This document shows, piece after piece, positions 12,364 through 35,262 of a DNA stretch of 60,000 bases. The notes beneath the pieces are model-generated. The model worked only from the letters and a program-made list of their open reading frames with translations, was not told the origin of the DNA and searched no databases. The stretch is from NCBI GenBank assembly GCA_012295275.1, contig CM022679.1, positions 7,167,669-7,227,668 on the forward strand. Reading direction: 5' to 3'. This DNA is from Chrysomallon squamiferum (taxonomy: Eukaryota > Mollusca > Gastropoda > Neomphalida > Peltospiridae). The translations under genes and the position numbers were made by a program. Every line of letters begins with the position of its first letter. The stretch's first letter is position 1.

Positions 12364-13981
12364 TTCAAAAGTTAGATTGATTGAAAAAATAAAATATTTA
12401 AACAGATAATTAAAAATATTTAAATAGTAAATAAAAGATTAATGACAAAACAAATAAATAAATAAATAAATATATAAAATAAATAGAGTAAAATAATAAT
12501 AAAAATTCCCCAGTAACTAAGTATTATTTTAACAAAGGTTATAATAATCATTTCTCTACTTTAGAAGTATATCATTTGCATATAAATATTGATTTAATGT
12601 AAAAATGTCTAACGTAGAATGTTTTGCATTCGTGTTTTCTTTAGGTTGTGATGTGAACATACTGACAGCTCAACATGAGACTCCCCTGTACTTGGCCTGT
12701 GCAAAAGGAACAAATGAAATTGTGGCATACTTGATCAAACAACCAAATGTTGATCTGCGAGGTGCAAAGCCATCCAAGGTTGCTCTTCATGCTGCATGTT
12801 ACCATGGTCACGTTCAGATTGTCCGAATGTTGATAAATGCAAAGTGTAATTTGAATGAGGTAACTGATCAATTGATTTTTAAAAAATCTTAGATTTAAAC
12901 AGAAACCAAAAACAATTAAACAGGATCTGAACAGTATACAGTATCTTAATAATATAATGTGACGAGTACATTTTACTTTTAGCAAATATTTTTTTGTTAA
13001 TGGCCATATATGGTTTACTAAAATTTGTCAAATTTTTCTCTTTAAACTTGTAATGAGATACACACATTATATCAAAGCAGCAATGAAAATGTCACTTTAG
13101 TTTATACTTGTAATGGTTAGCATACTGGCCAGCTGGTTATTTCCCATCTTGGTAATGGCAGTTACTAGTTTATCATAGATATGCGCTTTCCTAGATAAAT
13201 ATTAAAACCCATTTGTTTTCCTTTAAATTTTTGTTAATGGTTCATGTTTCAGTTTTTATTTATTCACAAAGAAATTATTTACTTCTAATCAGAATGAATA
13301 GCTCATGAATGGGCATGAAAACATATTTGAAGCCAAACAACCACTAAAAACTAATGAAATATGATAACCTGTTTATTATTTCAGATAAATGATGGCGGTC
13401 TGACTCCTCTGCAGACTGCTATCCAAGAAGATCAGTATGCAGTTGCTAAAGAGCTGCTCAAACATGGCTGTGACATCAACGCACATGCCAAGATTAAGCG
13501 CATGATGAAATGTTGTTTACTTCAGGAGGACAGCCACCCGCATTTTGGTCTGGAGCCATTGTTCTTGGCAATGATTCACAAAAATGTGGACTTGATGAGT
13601 CTCTTGTTTCAATGCTACACACACGTCCCATATGATACAGTCAAACTGCTTGACACAATTCTCCACCAGGAACAACAGCTTAACTTCCACTACAGTCCAC
13701 AGCTGAAAAAAACAATATTTGATCTGTTTGCTCATTTCATATCAACCCCTAAAACGTTATTGGAGCTGTGTCGGGGCAGTCTGAGAGATGTTTTAGGTTC
13801 TCGTCCTCATGCTAAAGTCAAGTTACTGCCTTTAGCCATTAAACTGCAGGACTACATTCTCATGACAGAAACATTCATGACTCTGGAAGAGAAAGAGAGA
13901 TTTGAAAATGGAGATCATTTGGATGAGAATGGATTTGGTATTGAACCACCAGATCAAGGTCAAATGTTTGCATTTGGCTAA
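7327..13981 (+). CDS. Ankyrin repeat and SOCS box protein (ASB-like), 728 residues
   Basis: Ten exons: 7327-7363, 8016-8621, 8806-8952, 9276-9389, 10273-10410, 10949-11074, 11459-11535, 12024-12153, 12645-12859 and 13385-13981 (stop). They join in phase to 728 residues. The first 12 residues are a short basic/polar lead. Ankyrin repeats run from about residue 25 to 600, with many copies of the G-x-TPL-x-x-A and V-x-x-LL-x-x-G-A/C-D patterns (for example residues encoded at 8150-8620 and 8810-8950). The last exon carries a SOCS box at about residues 653-690: a BC-box-like L-x-x-x-C segment, then an LPL cullin-box-like segment near 678-680. By family knowledge such proteins are substrate receptors of Cullin-5/Elongin B/C ubiquitin ligases, with the ankyrin stack binding the target. 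The length exceeds most vertebrate ASB proteins, so I do not assign a one-to-one orthologue. About 44 residues follow the SOCS box. Confidence 0.88.
10470..10619 (+). repeat. Copy A of a ~150-bp intronic direct repeat
   Basis: This stretch in intron 5 of the ankyrin/SOCS-box gene is nearly identical to 11735-11883 in intron 7, with roughly a dozen substitutions over about 150 bases. Both copies share the block beginning TTATTTAT-GGACTATTACAC and ending CTAAAACAGATAA. No terminal inverted repeats or target-site duplication are obvious. It may be a dispersed short element or a local duplication. Confidence 0.8.
11299..11376 (+). repeat. Tandem triplication of a 26-bp unit
   Basis: Three essentially perfect head-to-tail copies of a 26-base unit beginning TTATCATGATATCC and ending AAACTACAGA, within intron 6 of the ankyrin/SOCS-box gene. 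Each unit contains the palindrome ATCATGAT. Confidence 0.85.
11735..11883 (+). repeat. Copy B of a ~150-bp intronic direct repeat
   Basis: Second copy of the element at 10470-10619, in the same orientation, in intron 7 of the same gene. The intervening exons 6 and 7 are not duplicated, so the repeat is not simply part of an exon-plus-intron tandem duplication. Confidence 0.8.
12329..12361 (+). repeat. (TG)n microsatellite
   Basis: About 16 uninterrupted TG dinucleotides in intron 8 of the ankyrin/SOCS-box gene. Confidence 0.95.
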
Positions 13982-14706
13982 ATTTAAGTTAGAAAGAGAC
14001 TGCTTTTTATGTTGATTGTTATTTTAATTTGGTATCATCTCTGTATATGGAAACGGAAGATATAATGCTTAAACAGAACAATAGGCATTAAAATGCATCA
14101 ATATGTGGAAGAACATTGTAAATGATAAGAAGTTGAAAACTTGTTTAAAATTTAGTCAGTACAGAATACTAAAGTTGTATGTTAATTATTAGATAAATAC
14201 ACTATGACTGAAGTGAGAATACCAGTTCAGTTTAGCATGTGATTCTGTGTATAGAGATGCAATGCCATATTTTAAGGCGTGTTTATTGGCCTAAATATGA
14301 AGGTGCTCAGTAATTATATTTAAAAAGAAAAATATTAATTATAAAAAATTTCCTGTTGAGTTTATCCCACCATTTCAGTATTTATAACTTTATGTATGTG
14401 TGCCTGTATCTATATGCAAGTAAATGTATTTTTGTATATATGTTGTGTTTCTGAGGTAAGTTACTTTTGTTATAAAATGTATTGGTTGTTTAAATATTAC
14501 CATCTTAATGGCCAGTTAATGTTATATGTTACTAAAATGTGCAAGGCATGACAAAACAAAGAATTATTTTGATTTCAGTCCAATTACTGTAGTCGTCATC
14601 ATCATCTTATTTATATCTTATTTTCTTTATGTAATTTCAATGTGTAATGTATGAACTCACACTGGAAGAAAACCTAACCTATTTATTTTATTGTTTTAGT
14701 CATAAC

Positions 14707-14712
14707 AATAAA
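14707..14712 (+). terminator. Candidate polyadenylation signal of the ankyrin/SOCS-box gene
   Basis: AATAAA about 725 bases after the stop codon, followed by a T/G-rich stretch. Plausible 3' end, not proven. Confidence 0.45.
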
Positions 14713-15314
14713 ATACTGACTTGATGTAACTTTTGTTCAGTATGTAGTTTGATTTCATGTCCTGTGTCACCTTTTTACTTACAAGATCTTTAAAACACAA
14801 ACTGCAATTTTTTAATTTTTCTTTTCCAGGATTTGGTTTTACATATTATTACTGATTGTCTAATTTTGTTGATGAATGTTTAACGGTTACCACTGGAAGA
14901 ATTCATCTTAATGAAAACTTAATTTTATTTGCACAATAATTAATTATGAGTCACAAACTTGAATTGTTACAATTTTTATTTTACAGTGAGACAATAATTA
15001 GAATACTGTTTCATATTACACATAAAATGGGTAGTAATAATTTAATAACCATTTTATGGTTATATTGGAAAAAATAAATTATAAGAAAATAATTCTTCTT
15101 TCCTTTTTGTCACACCTTGTTTATTTTATAAAAGAAATCTATAATATTTGTTAATGTTGATTTCTACAAAAATTAAAAAAAATATATAATAATAATAATA
15201 ATTATAATAAAAAAATAATAATAAGGATTACATTTTTTTAATATTCATTCATTCTAACAATACTTTTTTTTTCGTTACCTTTTCAAACAGTTACCTTCAT
15301 TTTATTTAGTAACG

Positions 15315-15353
<39 letters not shown>

Positions 15354-15557
15354 GCTCTCCTAAAAACTTGCCAGAAAATTACAAACATAAAGATGAATGG
15401 GTCTGGATTTTGAAAAAACTGACAATGAGATTTGATATGAAAACCAAACTAGATTTTATACATGTTATATATTTTTGATTACATCTTTCTTGTTTAAGTA
15501 TATTCATATAGTATAATAATTAATGGATTGTTGTTAAATATTAATAATCTTGTTTTA

Positions 15558-15898
15558 CACTATTTTTTACTGCCATTTTCAGTATTGTTGTGTTGATTTT
15601 ATAATCTTTATAAAAATTATAAAATAAAACTTTGAATTTCTTAACGTTTGTTATTGACAATCAATAATTATACAGTACCCAAAACAAACATCCTCCCAAA
15701 AAAACAACAAAATCCCACAAAAACAACAAAATCCCACAAAAATATTAATAATAAAAAATAAAAACTACCAAACAAAACAAAACAAAAAATCCAGATCAGA
15801 TGATGCAAAGTATTTATCTATCAATCTTCAAGCCTGTTTTACACTATTTTTTACTGCCATTTCAGTATTTTTGTTTTGATTTTAAAATCTTTATTATT
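15558..15898 (+). repeat. Short duplicated segment (about 60 bp, two copies)
   Basis: The blocks at about 15552-15613 and 15837-15898 both begin TTTTACACTATTTTTTACTG and both end with an ATCTTTAT motif. They differ by a few substitutions and a one-base gap. They lie in the intergenic interval downstream of the ankyrin/SOCS-box gene. Confidence 0.7.
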
Positions 15899-16279
15899 TC
15901 TATTTAACATAATTTTTGAAAAAAGTGAGGGATACACTATCACTGGTATGTGCTACTACAGGTTATTTTAAAAGTTGTTTATTGTTTTATATCAACATTA
16001 ACTGCACAGAAGAAAAATAATTAATATGAACTTGTGTTTTACTGGATGAAGGCTGATAAATATTAAATGTATCCCAACAATATAAATTATTTCACACAGA
16101 GTAAAAATTTACCATCATATGTAAGTGAAATGGTTATTAAAAAAGACATAATAATTGTATTAATGAAATATTTATTATCTACATGTGGAACAAATAAAGT
16201 GAAACCAAATACAACACAAAGAGAAAAAAAAGCAAAAAACATATAAAATGACCAACCTAAGTATACAAGTTTTATATAT

Positions 16280-16325
16280 ACATACACATACATAAATACA
16301 TACATACATGTATATGTGTGTGTGA

Positions 16326-16372
<47 letters not shown>

Positions 16373-16441
16373 TATATGTATATAAGTATGTGTGTGTGTG
16401 TGTGTGTATATATATATACACACACACAAACACACACACAC
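16280..16441. repeat. Complex (TA)n/(TG)n/(CA)n microsatellite cluster
   Basis: Consecutive CATA, TG, (TA)n, (TG)n, (TA)n and (CA)n tracts; the pure TA run is at about 16327-16364. The alternating purine-pyrimidine composition can adopt cruciform or Z-like structures. The open frames read through it are low-complexity artefacts. Confidence 0.9.
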
Positions 16442-18712
16442 ATCTCAGTTATTTGATATAAATGACTCAAAAGACGTTGGTTAAAATGTGGAGATCACAG
16501 ATTTGCTATACATATGTACATATACATGTTATAGACAACAAAACGAAGATTTCCACATGAATTATAAGATTAAATTATACACAGTATATAGATAAACATG
16601 TATAAAATTAGTTTGTTAAATTTTTATTTTATTATTTTTTTTTGTAGATTAAATAATTGTTTTTGTTTCTTTAATTTTTTTGTACATAAGTACAAAAAAA
16701 AAAAAAGAAAAAAGAAAAGAAGAAAACCTATTAAATATCAAATGATTACAAACAAAAACATTTAAATGTTTTCTTATCAGTTCTCAAAAACATATGTACA
16801 TATTTTATCATTATTATTTTTTATAGCTGCAAATTATCATTACTGATAAAAGAATTTATATCAAACTATTTATATTTCAAGTGAATTGAGATATCCAAAA
16901 GTAACTTGAGGGACCTTTTTTTTTTTTTTTTTTTTTTGAATTATGTGATTAAATATACATCACCTAAAATCTGTCAAAATCAGTTTAAAAAAAATAAAAT
17001 CCAACAAGTTAAACTAAAGAATGTACCTACAAAGAAGATAACTGATGGTTATGGAAAAATCACACCACTCATCTTTTAAAAGACACATTAATACACCATA
17101 AGATGAAATAAAGAAATATAATTCAGAGTAATCGTACATTCATTAGCCACTATTTCATTTGTTTTCCTTTGTGAATAAATACAAGCTGGATAATGAATGA
17201 TTAAAAAAAATTTTGAAGGAAGACGGAAGGTTTTTAATATTCATTTTTTTCTTCTTTTCCTTTACATCTTCTTTTTGAGGGGATAAATCAGTATAAAACA
17301 ATTTAAAAATCAAATGTAGCATACAAAAATCTAATCAAGTAAGAAATAAAAATACATCAAAGTAATAAAAAGCAAAACAAAATATTTTTGGTTTATCTTA
17401 GCAGAAAATAAAATTAAAATATAAAAAATATTTAAATATACAAATACAAAATTAATCTTATATTGAACAAAGAAAAAAAAATTATATCTGTTTTAAGCAA
17501 TTCCTTCTAGTGTAAATTTTTTTTTAATAAATCACTAAACAAAACTTTTTTTCTCTGAAATATAGAATTTATATTTATTTACAAAAAAAGTAATATTGGT
17601 ACCACTATTCACTTTAAAAACTAATTTACAATTACATATTTTAAGAAGAATTTGTTTAATGAATATAAAGTTATTTTATAGGCACAAGAAAATCAATTCA
17701 GGTACATGTTTAGTGAACTAGGCTTTCTGTAAATTTATGTCTAGTGAAATTATATTATACATTTTACAATGTGCACCTGTGATGAAAATATGAAGTTTAA
17801 TGTCAGTTCACTGATGTTTAAAATCTACATCCAAGAAAATAACAAAATATTAACAGATTTTTTTTTCACAACAAATGCAAAAATGCCAAAATAAATTCAC
17901 CATTTTAGTTTGTTTATATAATCACTGGTATTTATTCTCATTCTTTATCTGTGCATAAAAGTTGATAAAAAAAAAAAAAAAATGACAGATACCATACTTA
18001 CATCTAGTATAAGATTAATGACAACACAACAATAATTTTTGATAATTACTTCTGTTAGAATTAATTGTAACATGTTTAATTATAAAGTGACAGTAAGACT
18101 AAAGATTTATAAATACATTGATTTTGCAGGCACTACAAAAAATAAAAATAAAAATAAATAAATAAATAAATAATTAAATAATTAAAAAGGAAAGAAATTC
18201 TGACACAATGACAAAAACAAATAAAATTATTGCAGTATTAATTAGGTATATTAGTATGCATTTTGTAAGTGGTTGCATAAATTGAATATTCAATACAATT
18301 ATTATTTTCAGATCTTTAACAAAAGCCAGTTTTCTCATACAATACTTTTTTCTTTTTTTTTCAGATGACAAAACACAATATTTAAATATTAATGTTGCAG
18401 CTTTACTTGGAATTCAGTTATTATTCTTTTATCACTTTTTCAACAACACATTTTAGATAGATAAGATAATCAAATTTTCTTATCAACTGAGCTTTTAAAA
18501 GAAATATTTTTTCCCCCATGACAGTGTTTTAAATGTAATTATCTGAAATTCAATATTACTGCTTTGTATTTTTCATTAACACATTTTGTTATCCAGTTTT
18601 CTTGTGAACCATTACATTACTGAAATTATACAAAATATATAACAAATCTCATCATACCACAGAATACATTTTTTTTCTTCAACTACTGTTACATTGCTCT
18701 CAAAACTTATTA

Positions 18713-26159
<7,447 letters not shown>

Positions 26160-26498
26160 TTTATTTTTAGCAAGCGTTTAGAGTTCTCTGTCCTTAACTT
26201 GTGGTCTCAAACAATATAAATACAATTTCAATGTGCTCTATATAAAAAAATTGTAATACCCCCCCAACTTCATAATGTTATTGTTATATTTTGAACACTA
26301 ATAGTAATCTGATGTATAATATTTGTTCAAACAAGTTCTGCAATAAAACAAATTTATTTTTAAATATTTCACGTTGCTTGTGTTTTCATTTCGGTTCTTA
26401 CCGCTACCGCTTAGATCCTAAGAGTTCACGCCTCTGCATCAGAACTTGAAATTGAACTTAACAACTTAAGTTTTCCAATTCATGTTAAAACTGTAAAG
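26160..26498. promoter_or_regulatory. Shared METAP1/ADH5 divergent promoter region
   Basis: Only 339 bases separate the METAP1 start codon (minus strand, 26159) from the ADH5 start codon (plus strand, 26499). No coding exon lies between them, so both 5' UTRs and core promoters must fit here unless non-coding first exons exist elsewhere. The region contains a C7 run near 26260-26267 and a locally GC-richer patch around 26395-26435. I see no convincing TATA box positioned for either gene, consistent with a bidirectional housekeeping promoter. Confidence 0.65.
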
Positions 26499-31413
<4,915 letters not shown>

Positions 31414-32692
31414 TGATGTCACTGCCTGACACGAGTGGCTGCAGTCTAATCTGCTTAAAGCTTTTTGAACTGCATAGGCACTGAAGCTTCTTGTACGGTT
31501 TAAAGTTTAATCTGATTTAAAGTGACTGCTGACAGTCTAGTAATAAACAGTATTTAATCATCTTAATGGAAATTGTTCAATGTCATTTATACCAGATTTT
31601 AAGTTTGACACTGCACACAAAAACTGCTCTAAGAAATATGAAAATTGTGGAGCATTTTTAAAATACTTGAAGAAAATGTTTTTTGTAGAAATTTAAAATA
31701 TCCATTTGTTATCAGATTGCTGAGCTAGATTAAATGGACATTTTTTTTTTATGCTCACTTCACATGCCAAGTATTTTTCACTAATGTGTACTGAATTGCC
31801 TCATTTAAATATCTTTACCTCTAGTAGGATCATTTCAACCCAAGTGCTACTCAGAATTCATTTGCTGATACTGTTCACTGTTCCTGCAGTGGTCATGTGA
31901 CAGTTAGTCATAGGTGAAAGTCACGTTTCAATAATGGTTATCTTGCAAACTGCAGTAAAATGATTTAGCTTAATATTTATTTTATCTTTAGATATCTTAA
32001 ATCAATTGTAACCAACTACTTCCAAGAAAACATACTTGGTGCTGCTACCCTAAATACCCAATAAAAAGGTAATGTGCAAACTCACCTTGAATAACCTTGC
32101 ACTTAAGATTGAGGTAAAAAATAATTAAAATGGAAATGACAACAATAAAGTTACTGGCACAATTATGGTCTTTAATTACAATTTTGTTCACTAACACTGT
32201 ATTATTTACAATCTAGGTCTAAGTTGTAACAGGTTACAAAAAACATTTTAAAAATTTACAGTGTAAGCAAAATAAAACAAGCACTGTTACAATGCAAATA
32301 CAGCACTCACTACAAAATGTACAATTGTAAAATATTTAGACTTAAATATAAATTATATTGCAGGGATTTTTTATTTTATTTTAGCCACTGAAATTTATTA
32401 TAATTTTTATTTAAACCTATTTGTGTTGAAAGTGTGTGTTTGGATAAACATGGCCAACATTTTAATTACATCTATACTGATTTGGATACAAAAATGAATA
32501 TGGTATTGTATTCAAAAGCAGCAACATTTTTATATATACAGATATATATGTAAAAAGTTTCTGTACAACTATTTTTAACATTTAAGTTTTGAAAAACAAA
32601 CCGGTTTTTAATAATGTGTTTTTTTTACACAAGTTATGATTAACATGAATGCATCCCCTCCTTCCTTCCCCAAATGAAAATGTCATGAATTT
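31414..32692. other. 3' UTRs of convergent ADH5 (+) and ATF4 (-)
   Basis: No coding exon is supported. Plus-strand AATAAA hexamers at 31542-31547, 32060-32065 and 32144-32149 could end ADH5 transcripts. The last is followed by a T-rich stretch and fits a 0.75-kb 3' UTR. For ATF4 a minus-strand AATAAA lies at 32375-32370. The two transcript ends therefore lie within a few hundred bases of each other and may overlap. Confidence 0.5.
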
Positions 32693-33759
32693 TTAACTCC
32701 TTTTTTTAGCACTATACACTTCATTCATCAAGTCTTTCATGTACTGAATTTCTCTCTGCAACTGATCCACTTTATCTTTTAATGTCTTGTTTTTGTCTTC
32801 CAGCTGTTTCTCCTCCTCTCTGATTGTCTCAGATTCAGCCTTTTTCTTCATGCGATAACGAATTGCAGCATTTTTATTTTGAATTTTCTTTTTTTCTTTC
32901 TTTGATAAAAACTCAATGTTAATGTCACATGAACTAGAAACGGTTTTCACTTTTGGCCGACATGAACGGCCACCAGAATTTTTAGCCCGAGTTTGCGAAA
33001 GTGGAATATCACTTGTTAACAATTTTTCTAGATCTGAGATAGGTTTAGGAGCTGGTGATGGAGGCCTTGTTGAGTCAGGAGAAGATGGTTCAGAACTTGA
33101 AAGCAGACTCTCCACATCTTCTGCAGATAAAGGTGACCCTAAAACTCCATAATCACTTTCCATCGGAATGTCCGATGAAGAACCGATACAGATAACTGGG
33201 ACGACATTGGCTTCTGGAGATGCAACAGTCTCCTCATCTGTAGATGGTGGGCTTGAAGTTGGCTGTTCATGTTCTAAAATTTCAGCAAACAAATTTGCTT
33301 CATCCTTCATTAACTGTTCAACCGTTTCTGGTTCTGCAGCAATACTTTCAAAAACTTGGCAAAACCGTCTTCCATCCACTGCTGACTGAATGGATCTGTA
33401 AACAAAATATATGTTTGATAATTTGTACAGTACATTTAGCAGAAATGCTAAAAAAATTGATTCTTAATACACAAAATATTCAATTTTATGGAATTTCAGA
33501 TTTTACTCAAAATGATACCTTGCTGTACCACAATTGTAAGACATTTGATATCAGAGCACAACTTCTGTTATAATTTACCTTCTGGCCGATCATCTCGCGA
33601 AACATGCTCAGTAACACCTGGAGTTGGGGAGCTTTGTTTCACCGGCTCGGTCTGCCCGAGTGATTTCCATGGATCATCGAACAGGGTCAGTCCTAATGCC
33701 TGGTCCAGCTGCCAGTCGGACGCCATGTCTCCAAGTAAATCTTCCATTTCCATTGCCAT
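32693..33759 (-). CDS. ATF4: bZIP transcription factor ATF4 (cyclic AMP-dependent transcription factor family)
   Basis: Two coding exons on the minus strand, 33759-33579 and 33378-32693 (stop), encode 288 residues. The C-terminal bZIP spans about residues 220-285. Its basic region N-x-N-A-A-I-R-Y-R (228-236) and the heptad QLQREIQYMKDLM match the ATF4 branch. The N-terminal part is acidic and hydrophobic, as expected of an activation domain. A Ser/Pro-rich middle contains S-D-Y-G-V-L-G-S at 135-142, aligned with the vertebrate DSGxxxS beta-TrCP degron but with Tyr in place of the first Ser. ATF4 is the nuclear effector of the integrated stress response, dimerising with C/EBP and AP-1 family proteins. 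Translation is likely controlled by two upstream ORFs in the spliced leader. The start chosen is the first of three close in-frame ATGs (33759, 33753, 33747). Confidence 0.93.
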
Positions 33760-34411
33760 TTTTATCGTCAAGGGAGTAAAACAGGTCAAATTGCGATTCT
33801 TTGTGGTCAGTAGGCTTTACTGTAGCCAATGCAAGTAGCAGAACGACATTATGTTGAGGACTGAAATATAAATGTCAATAAATTGATAATAAGCCAGACA
33901 TCATTTAATTTTACTAATATATATATATATATCTAAATGATACCGATGGAAACTAAACTTCTGATGAACCAGAAACTTTAATGAAAACTTCGAATTAAAT
34001 GATTAAGAAAAAGAAAAGATATAATATAATATAATATAATATAATATAAATAAAAATAAAATAATATAATAAAATAAAATAAAAAAAATAAAATAAAAGT
34101 CAACCGATTTGAAGGACAGAACATACAATTTCATGAATCAAGTTATATGATTCGAGTTATAGTTAATTTTAAAATTAACTATTACCCAAAGTTAAATATT
34201 AAACATATCTTCGTGTGTGTGTGTGTGTGGGGGAGAAATCATGGTATATTAACATATTCTAAACAGTGCTGTCAGTATCACCATGTGACAAAAATATGCT
34301 GTCGTAAAATGCGTTGAAACAACAAATTTCGTAGTAAACTATTTTTTTTTTAAATGTATTAAATCAATATATTAATTATATAAATTACTATTATAATTAT
34401 ACTTACGCCAT
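33674..34411 (-). promoter_or_regulatory. ATF4 inhibitory uORF2, spliced, overlapping the main start codon
   Basis: The leader exon ends in an ATG plus GC at 34411-34407, just before a GT donor (34406-34405). The next exon begins at 33860 after a CAG acceptor. Joining them gives a 63-codon frame that ends at TGA 33676-33674. It covers the first 86 nt of the ATF4 coding sequence in a different reading frame. By family knowledge the vertebrate ATF4 uORF2 is 59 codons and likewise overlaps the main start out of frame. It blocks ATF4 synthesis when ternary complex is abundant and is bypassed when eIF2 is phosphorylated. Confidence 0.85.
33817..33849 (-). promoter_or_regulatory. Additional short uORF inside ATF4 uORF2, in the main frame
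   Basis: A ten-codon frame plus stop, starting 11 bases into the second exon. It lies in the same reading frame as ATF4 but closes 57 bases before the main ATG. It may add to leader inhibition; conservation is unknown. Confidence 0.5.
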
Positions 34412-34570
34412 AGTGCAATTTCTTGCACGGAGGTGCTGGTGGTGCCAATTAAGCTGCCATCTTCGCCACCGAAATGATGAACGTGTTGTCTTTGTGAGAT
34501 ATCCGCAAATAGTGCGAGCTGAACCTGTGGGAGAATGTTCTCTCACAATTTCGGATATTACTACACCGTT
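34407..34570 (-). other. ATF4 5' leader exon (non-coding, right end approximate)
   Basis: The exon is defined on its 3' side by the GT donor at 34406-34405 and by the match to the acceptor at 33861-33862. The region is locally GC-richer than its surroundings. The transcription start is not determined; 34570 is a guess. It contains uORF1 and the start codon of uORF2. Confidence 0.6.
34449..34460 (-). promoter_or_regulatory. ATF4 permissive uORF1 (three codons plus stop)
   Basis: In the leader exon an ATG at 34460-34458 is followed by two Ala codons and TAA at 34451-34449. A three-residue uORF1 upstream of the overlapping uORF2 is the hallmark of vertebrate ATF4 leaders, where it promotes reinitiation downstream. 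Here only 37 nt separate its stop from the uORF2 start. I see no other ATG in the roughly 100 bases upstream of it within the presumed exon. Confidence 0.8.
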
Positions 34571-34810
34571 ATTTAACACAAAATTCAGATATTAAAGATA
34601 ATTCTGAAAATTGGAATAATTATCACATTGAAATATAACCACATATATTGTAACATATTTTTATTTTTATTATATTATTTGTAATATGTTGAAATTATAC
34701 ATGTGAACTATGTACTTTATCGTATTAATCTTTAGAAAATGTGTAAACCGGCAGAAGTTGCATCAGAAAATACGGGCGTTTTGCCAAGTCACGAGACATT
34801 TACGTACATT

Positions 34811-34850
34811 ACTTTGACGTTCGTGACAAGGTTGAATTTCTATTGGTTCT
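34811..34850 (-). promoter_or_regulatory. Candidate ATF4 promoter elements (inverted CCAAT box, CRE-like half sites)
   Basis: On the minus strand a CCAAT pentamer lies at 34846-34842. A GTCACGAACGTCA block lies just downstream in the sense of transcription (34827-34815). They sit about 380 bases upstream of uORF1, in a locally GC-richer stretch. Whether they lie in the core promoter depends on the unmapped transcription start. Confidence 0.3.
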
Positions 34851-35001
34851 ACGGGACAGCGCCCAGTGCAATGACCTCTACGCAAAGGATAGAACGTGAA
34901 TGAGTTGTAGGCACTATGAATTACAGTTCAGGGATTTGTAAAAAAAAAAAAATCAGAAATAATTATACCTGCGTATCACATAATGACTCCTAAATCTACT
35001 C

Positions 35002-35002
<1 letters not shown>

Positions 35003-35052
<50 letters not shown>

Positions 35053-35211
35053 TAATAAATGAAAAATATAACAGATCTGACAAATTAACAAGATTTTAGA
35101 ATTTTTTTAAAATAGTATTATCTCTAGTTAGTAGTTGTATTTCGAAATAAAATAAAATAGAACGTTTTAGCTAAATATCTTTTAAAAGCCATTATGATTT
35201 TATGTTTGAGA

Positions 35212-35261
<50 letters not shown>
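35003..35261. repeat. Pair of opposite-strand trinucleotide microsatellites, (AAT)n and (ATT)n
   Basis: (AAT)n at about 35003-35059 and (TTA)n at about 35213-35261 are complementary, separated by about 155 bases. They form a potential long imperfect inverted repeat. Confidence 0.85.

Positions 35262-35262
<1 letters not shown>

Larger units (their letters stand above)
13982..18712. other. Intergenic region between convergent ankyrin/SOCS-box and METAP1 genes, with both 3' UTRs
   Basis: No coding exon is supported on either strand. The left end is the 3' UTR of the ankyrin/SOCS-box gene, with a candidate AATAAA at 14707-14712. The right end must contain the METAP1 3' UTR on the minus strand; many AATAAA-like hexamers make its end unclear. 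Between them lie (TTA)n at about 15316-15350, an A/C-rich strand-asymmetric block at about 15675-15790, and a complex (TA)n/(TG)n/(CA)n cluster at about 16280-16441. A poly-T run at about 16917-16936 and several A-rich runs are also present. Long open frames over 16087-16470 are translations of the dinucleotide repeats. Confidence 0.65.

Noticed and set aside
16087-16470. Two overlapping minus-strand open frames of 127 and 88 codons with Tyr/Ile/Thr/His/Cys runs
   Set aside because: They are translations of the (TA)n/(TG)n/(CA)n cluster, with no domain, no splice logic and no conserved composition outside the repeat.
32916-33838. Plus-strand frames opposite the ATF4 coding exons
   Set aside because: Antisense shadows. 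The minus strand carries a clear bZIP protein with intact splicing.
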